From the NCBI GenBank assembly GCA_019748195.1, contig JAIEPW010000056.1, forward strand, positions 62,001 to 126,000: 64,000 nucleotides of DNA. The letters are read 5' to 3'. This DNA is from Bryobacteraceae bacterium. Lineage in GTDB: Bacteria > Acidobacteriota > Terriglobia > Bryobacterales > Bryobacteraceae. Below the pieces are notes generated by a model. It saw only the letters and a program-made list of their open reading frames with translations. It searched no databases and had not been told where the DNA came from. The position numbers were made by a program, and so were the translations under genes. Shown here piece by piece: positions 60,522-64,000 of this stretch. Every line of letters starts with the position of its first letter. The stretch's first letter is position 1.

Positions 60522-62360
60522 GTGCGCGAGTCTTTCCTGGTCAACACGCTGGGACATGCATCGGGCGTCCTGGTGTTCGGCATCTTCCTGTTTCTGCTGC
60601 TCCGGGAGCGCTCGGGCGCTCTGGAACGCAGCGCGGGCAAGCCGGCGCTGGCGGCCGCGCTGGCGCTTGCCTGGAACCTGGTTTCCCTGCTGGTGCTGTC
60701 GGAAGGCAGCACCGCCGGACCGCGCACCCAGGCGCTGGCCACCACGGGATTCAGCGTCCTGAGCCTGCTGCCCGCCGTGCTATTCGACCTCAGCGTCGCC
60801 GAGCGGTGGCGGAAACTGGTGGCGGCGGGATACGCGCTGAGCGCCGCGGCGATTGTCCTGCACGTGTGCGAGTGGATCCTGAATCGCGAAGGGCTGCACC
60901 GCTGGGGCTTGAACTCCATCACGCTGGGTTTCGGCGCGATCTCCGCGGTGGCCGCCGCCGCGGCGCTGCTGGGCGGAGAGCGCGACCGCCGGGCCGCCGC
61001 CAGCCGCACGATCGCCACCATGGCGCTGTTTCTGCTCGCCGTATCCTTCGTGCATTTCGACGCGGAGCACGCCGAGCAGCTCTGGAGCCGGGAGCTGTTT
61101 TTTCACCATGCGGGCATCCCGCTGGCCCTCATCGTGCTGCTGCAGGATTACCGCTTTGTCCTGCTGGACGCCTTTCTCCGCTTCCTGACGAATGTCGCGG
61201 TGGCGGGGGGCTTTCTGTTATTGGGCATCGTGGCCTGGAGCCGTATCCACTGGGAACACCGCACGCCCTTTGAACAGGCGCTGCTGATTATCGCCTCGGT
61301 GCTGCTGCTGATTCTCCACGCCTTGGTGCGAGGCCGGGCGCAGCGATTGCTGACACGGATCGCCTTCCGGCGTCCGGAGCGCGACCGCTGGGTCAGCGCC
61401 TTGCGCGACCTGGCGCTGTCTTCCACGGGCGAGAGAGAGTATCTGGACCGCGCCTCCGCCCTGGTGGCCGAATTCCTGGAGGCGGAGTGGATTCAGGCCG
61501 AGGCCGGAGAGTGCCAGGCCATGGACCTCCGCTCCCCCGTTCTGGCCTCGGATCTGGGGCGCGTGGACGCGTTATCGCGCGCCGGGGTACAGGTGGTGGT
61601 CCCTCTCTGGCTGGGTCCGGGCGAGCAGCGTTTCTTGCTGCTGGGGCGGCGCCGCGGCGGGCGGCGGTACCTGAGCGAGGATTTAGAGGCGCTGGCCCGC
61701 GCCGCCCAGGAAATCACGGGCCACGTGGAACGCTTCCGCGAAAGCGAAATGCGCCGCCTGGTGGCTCAGGCCGAACTGAAGGCCCTGCAGAGCCAGATTA
61801 ACCCGCACTTCCTCTTCAACGCGCTGAACACGCTCTACGGAGTGATCCCGCGCGAGGCCAGGGGCGCGCGCGAAACGGTCCTCAACCTCGCCGATATTTT
61901 CCGTTACTTTCTGAACATCGACAAAACCTACCTGCCGCTGGGCAAGGAACTGAAGATCATACGCGCGTACCTGGACATCGAGCATCTGCGCCTGGGCGAT
62001 CGCCTGGAATCCGAGATGGTGGCGCCGGCCAACCTGCTGGATACGCCCATTCCGGTGCTGTCCATTCAGCCGCTGGTGGAGAACGCGATCAAACACGGCG
62101 TGGCGCGCAAGCCTGGCGGAGGCAAGGTCCGGCTGGAGGTGGCGCGGGAGGGCGGCGTGATGCGGGTGCTGGTGTCGGACACCGGCGGCGGATTCGACCC
62201 GGCTTCGGAAACGCATGGGTCCGGCGTGGGATTATCCAACGTCGAACAGAGATTGAAGCTGTGCTATGGTCCGGAGTTCGGCCTTACCATCCGCTCCAGC
62301 GAAACGGGATCCGAGGTGTCCTTCGCGGTGCCGGTGCCGGAGCTCGCGGAGACGACCTAG
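60522..62360 (+). CDS. LytS-type membrane sensor histidine kinase
   Basis: A 612-residue kinase. Residues 1-260 contain about seven or eight transmembrane helices. Residues 270-380 form a weak GAF-like region. The kinase domain is of the His_kinase (PF06580) type: LQSQINPHFLFNALNTLYG is the phospho-acceptor segment, SIQPLVENAIKHGVA the N-box, and VSDTGGGFD and GSGVGLSNVEQRL the ATP-binding glycine boxes. Start is the GTG at 60522, with TAAAAT (60506-60511) 10 nt away. It pairs with the LytTR regulator that follows. Confidence 0.9.
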   Translation: MRESFLVNTLGHASGVLVFGIFLFLLLRERSGALERSAGKPALAAALALAWNLVSLLVLSEGSTAGPRTQALATTGFSVLSLLPAVLFDLSVAERWRKLVAAGYALSAAAIVLHVCEWILNREGLHRWGLNSITLGFGAISAVAAAAALLGGERDRRAAASRTIATMALFLLAVSFVHFDAEHAEQLWSRELFFHHAGIPLALIVLLQDYRFVLLDAFLRFLTNVAVAGGFLLLGIVAWSRIHWEHRTPFEQALLIIASVLLLILHALVRGRAQRLLTRIAFRRPERDRWVSALRDLALSSTGEREYLDRASALVAEFLEAEWIQAEAGECQAMDLRSPVLASDLGRVDALSRAGVQVVVPLWLGPGEQRFLLLGRRRGGRRYLSEDLEALARAAQEITGHVERFRESEMRRLVAQAELKALQSQINPHFLFNALNTLYGVIPREARGARETVLNLADIFRYFLNIDKTYLPLGKELKIIRAYLDIEHLRLGDRLESEMVAPANLLDTPIPVLSIQPLVENAIKHGVARKPGGGKVRLEVAREGGVMRVLVSDTGGGFDPASETHGSGVGLSNVEQRLKLCYGPEFGLTIRSSETGSEVSFAVPVPELAETT

Positions 62361-63083
62361 ATGAGAGCCTTGATTGTGGACGATGAGCCGGTGGCGCGCG
62401 CGATTCTGCGCGATTATCTGGACGAAATCCCAGATGTGGAAGTGATCGGCGAATGCGCCAGCGGCGAGGAAGCTCTGGCCCGCGTGCTGGATTCGCATCC
62501 CGACCTGCTGTTCCTGGACCAGGAAATGCCGGGACTCACCGGAGTCGCGCTGGCGAGATCGCTGAAGGAGCCCAGGCCGGTGGTGGTGTTCGTCACCGCC
62601 TACGAGCAGCATGCGCTGGAGGCGTTCGACGTGGGCGCCATCGACTACCTGTGCAAGCCGGTGCGCCGGGAGCGGCTGGAACAGGCGGTAGAGAAGGCTC
62701 GCAAGCTGATCACGGCGCGGCCCAGGCCGGAGCCGCTGACGCCCGCCGAGGCGAAGGTCCGCAAGATCGTGGGACGGCGCGGGGCGGACCTGTACCTGCT
62801 GGATCCCGCCGACATCATCGCCTTCGAAGCCGACGGCGAGACCGTCCACATCATCACCGCGCAGCAGAAGTTTTTGTGCGAGCATCCGCTGAAGGTGTTG
62901 GAACAGAAGCTCCCGCCCGGCCAGTTCCGCCGCGTGCACCGCAAGCGCATCATCAACACCGACCACATTCAGAAGATTTCACCGCTTTCGAGCAAGCGCT
63001 GGCTGCTGATTCTGTCGGGCGGCTATGAAGCGGTGGTGAGCAAGCGCCTGGCGGGCGCGATTCGCGAGCAGACGCGCTGGTGA
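62361..63083 (+). CDS. LytTR-family response regulator
   Basis: A 240-residue response regulator. The receiver domain has LIVDDEPVARAIL and FLDQEMPG with the phospho-acceptor Asp53. The C-terminal 100 residues form a LytTR DNA-binding domain: IIAFEADGETVHIIT and FRRVHRKRIINTDHI. The ATG directly follows the stop of the kinase, so they are translated together. The regulated genes are unknown; the barrel gene at 63090 is convergent and not in the operon. Confidence 0.92.
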   Translation: MRALIVDDEPVARAILRDYLDEIPDVEVIGECASGEEALARVLDSHPDLLFLDQEMPGLTGVALARSLKEPRPVVVFVTAYEQHALEAFDVGAIDYLCKPVRRERLEQAVEKARKLITARPRPEPLTPAEAKVRKIVGRRGADLYLLDPADIIAFEADGETVHIITAQQKFLCEHPLKVLEQKLPPGQFRRVHRKRIINTDHIQKISPLSSKRWLLILSGGYEAVVSKRLAGAIREQTRW

Positions 63084-63089
63084 CGCGAT

Positions 63090-64000
63090 TTAGAAGCTGT
63101 AGCGGATCGCCAGACTGGCGTTGGAATTGCGTTCATACTGGCCGATGAAGTCGCCGGGACGGCCGCGAATCCAGGCGAAACCGCCGGTAGCCCGCCAGTG
63201 CTGGCCGAAGGTGCGCGAGTACTCGAATCGGATCCAGCTTCCCCCGCCTCGAACCACGGCGTCAACGTTGAAGTTGCTGGTGGGGCCGATGGTGTAAGCG
63301 GCGCGCCCGATAAACGACCGCGCCACGCCGCGGTCCGGCAGGAAGGACAGCGGATTGGTATTGGGCGCGGCCAGGGCTTCGCCGGCGTAGCCACCGACGA
63401 ACACCCACTCCCCCCAGGTCCGCTCCAGTTGGATGACGTACAGCAGGAAGCTGTCGAGCCCCGGCGTGGAGGAGGTGTAGTAGCCTGCCTCCGCCTTCAC
63501 CGTGAACCACTTCAGCGGGACGGCGGCATCGCCGCCATAGAGGCGCAACTTGGGGTAGGTCCGCTCCAGACCCAGTGTAATCGCGCCGCGGGCGAAGACC
63601 GGCAGCAGTTGATTCAGGGGCGGACGCTCCCGGCGGATGGCGTCCAGGCCCGCGCCGAAGTCGAAGTCGAGTGACGGCTGGAACAACGGGTAGTAGTTGT
63701 TGCCGTCGAAATACGACAGCGAGAACTCGTAGCCGCGTCCGACATGGTTCCAGCGGATGCCGTACTGCGAGCCTCCCGGGTAACGCGAGCCCCGGTCCTG
63801 CACGCGGACCGCCTGCGTTGCCAGCGGCAGCACCAGCCAGCGCTGCAGCAACAGCGGTGTGCGCGAAGGCGTGAATCGCGGCTGCCAGATGGCGTCGATC
63901 GTATTTCCGCCGCGCTCCCAGGTGAGCCGCGCCGCGTTCACCGCGAGAAAATCGGCGTCGAACACATTCAGGAAGTCGCGGGGCGCGAAGCGATCGGTGG
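63090..64000 (-). CDS. Outer-membrane beta-barrel protein, partial
   Basis: Open from the window edge to a stop at 63090, so the N-terminus is missing. Upstream of 63965 the frame reads TDRFAPRDFLNVFD and continues past the edge. The visible 300 residues alternate hydrophobic and polar strands (YEFSLSYFDGNNYYP, FTVKAEAGYYTSS, FNVDAVVRGGGSWIRFEYSR) and end in the aromatic barrel signal SLAIRYSF. The exact family (porin-like or exporter) is not recognised. It converges with the two-component pair. Confidence 0.75.
   Translation of the reverse strand, partial: TDRFAPRDFLNVFDADFLAVNAARLTWERGGNTIDAIWQPRFTPSRTPLLLQRWLVLPLATQAVRVQDRGSRYPGGSQYGIRWNHVGRGYEFSLSYFDGNNYYPLFQPSLDFDFGAGLDAIRRERPPLNQLLPVFARGAITLGLERTYPKLRLYGGDAAVPLKWFTVKAEAGYYTSSTPGLDSFLLYVIQLERTWGEWVFVGGYAGEALAAPNTNPLSFLPDRGVARSFIGRAAYTIGPTSNFNVDAVVRGGGSWIRFEYSRTFGQHWRATGGFAWIRGRPGDFIGQYERNSNASLAIRYSF

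Overview
The window is about 64 kb of GC-rich bacterial chromosome (a hand count of 42901-42960 gives 45 G/C in 60) and looks like an Acidobacteriota genome of the Bryobacterales / Solibacter type. Three secreted proteins carry the N-A-S-(Y/F)...ATIFG...DQINF domain known as TIGR03437, which is typical of Solibacter-like genomes. Other pointers are two PEP-CTERM proteins, a VPS10/BNR-repeat protein, a PqaA-like protein and many secreted hydrolases. There are no insertion sequences, phage genes, CRISPR arrays or rRNA genes. The only RNA genes seen are one tRNA-Leu(UAA) and a cobalamin riboswitch.

Layout. 1-9 kb: end of an S41-type protease, a beta-oxidation cluster (two unlike acyl-CoA dehydrogenase subunits plus a fused hydratase/3-hydroxyacyl-CoA dehydrogenase), then a large BNR-repeat protein. 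9-16 kb: a decayed gene remnant, then a minus-strand run of NAD-epimerase, hydrolase, PI-PLC-like membrane protein and VOC protein, and a plus-strand protein with a glycine linker. 15.6-20.2 kb: a tightly overlapping minus-strand operon (PfkB kinase, GT-C glycosyltransferase, DapF-like epimerase, nucleotide-sugar dehydrogenase). 20.2-23.4 kb: hydrolase, M20 amidohydrolase and ceramidase-like operon. 23.4-25.1 kb: a lower-GC patch with a 21-residue glycine-rich microprotein gene and an orphan membrane protein. 25.2-37.4 kb: secreted or degradative enzymes, a PEP-CTERM protein, the tRNA, a LuxR regulator, a TIGR03437 protein, PqaA, and an SCP2-type thiolase with a DUF35 partner.

37.4-44.8 kb: a DUF6265-like protein, a pair of bacterial PH-domain proteins, then a riboswitch-controlled B12 operon (btuF-btuD-btuC-cobU-cobS-cobC-cobT) that would import corrinoids and assemble the nucleotide loop. 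44.8-49.1 kb: TPR protein, MacB-type permease and TolC-type channel, then a PEP-CTERM protein. 49.4-53.9 kb: TPR protein, HU, TatA, a small basic protein, accA, a small membrane protein and an acyl-CoA desaturase. 53.9-64 kb: a hybrid sensor with a Pro-Glu rod, a GT-C protein, two secreted proteins, a LytS/LytTR two-component pair and the end of an outer-membrane barrel.

At least nine genes have a TANNNT -10-like box only 6-8 nt before the start codon, which predicts leaderless mRNAs. Other points of interest are a DapF homologue with both catalytic cysteines changed to serine, a probable heteromeric acyl-CoA dehydrogenase, the glycine-rich microprotein with its own promoter, and a sensor kinase with a rigid Pro-Glu linker and an eroded ATP-binding domain. 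No wholly new multi-gene system was established.
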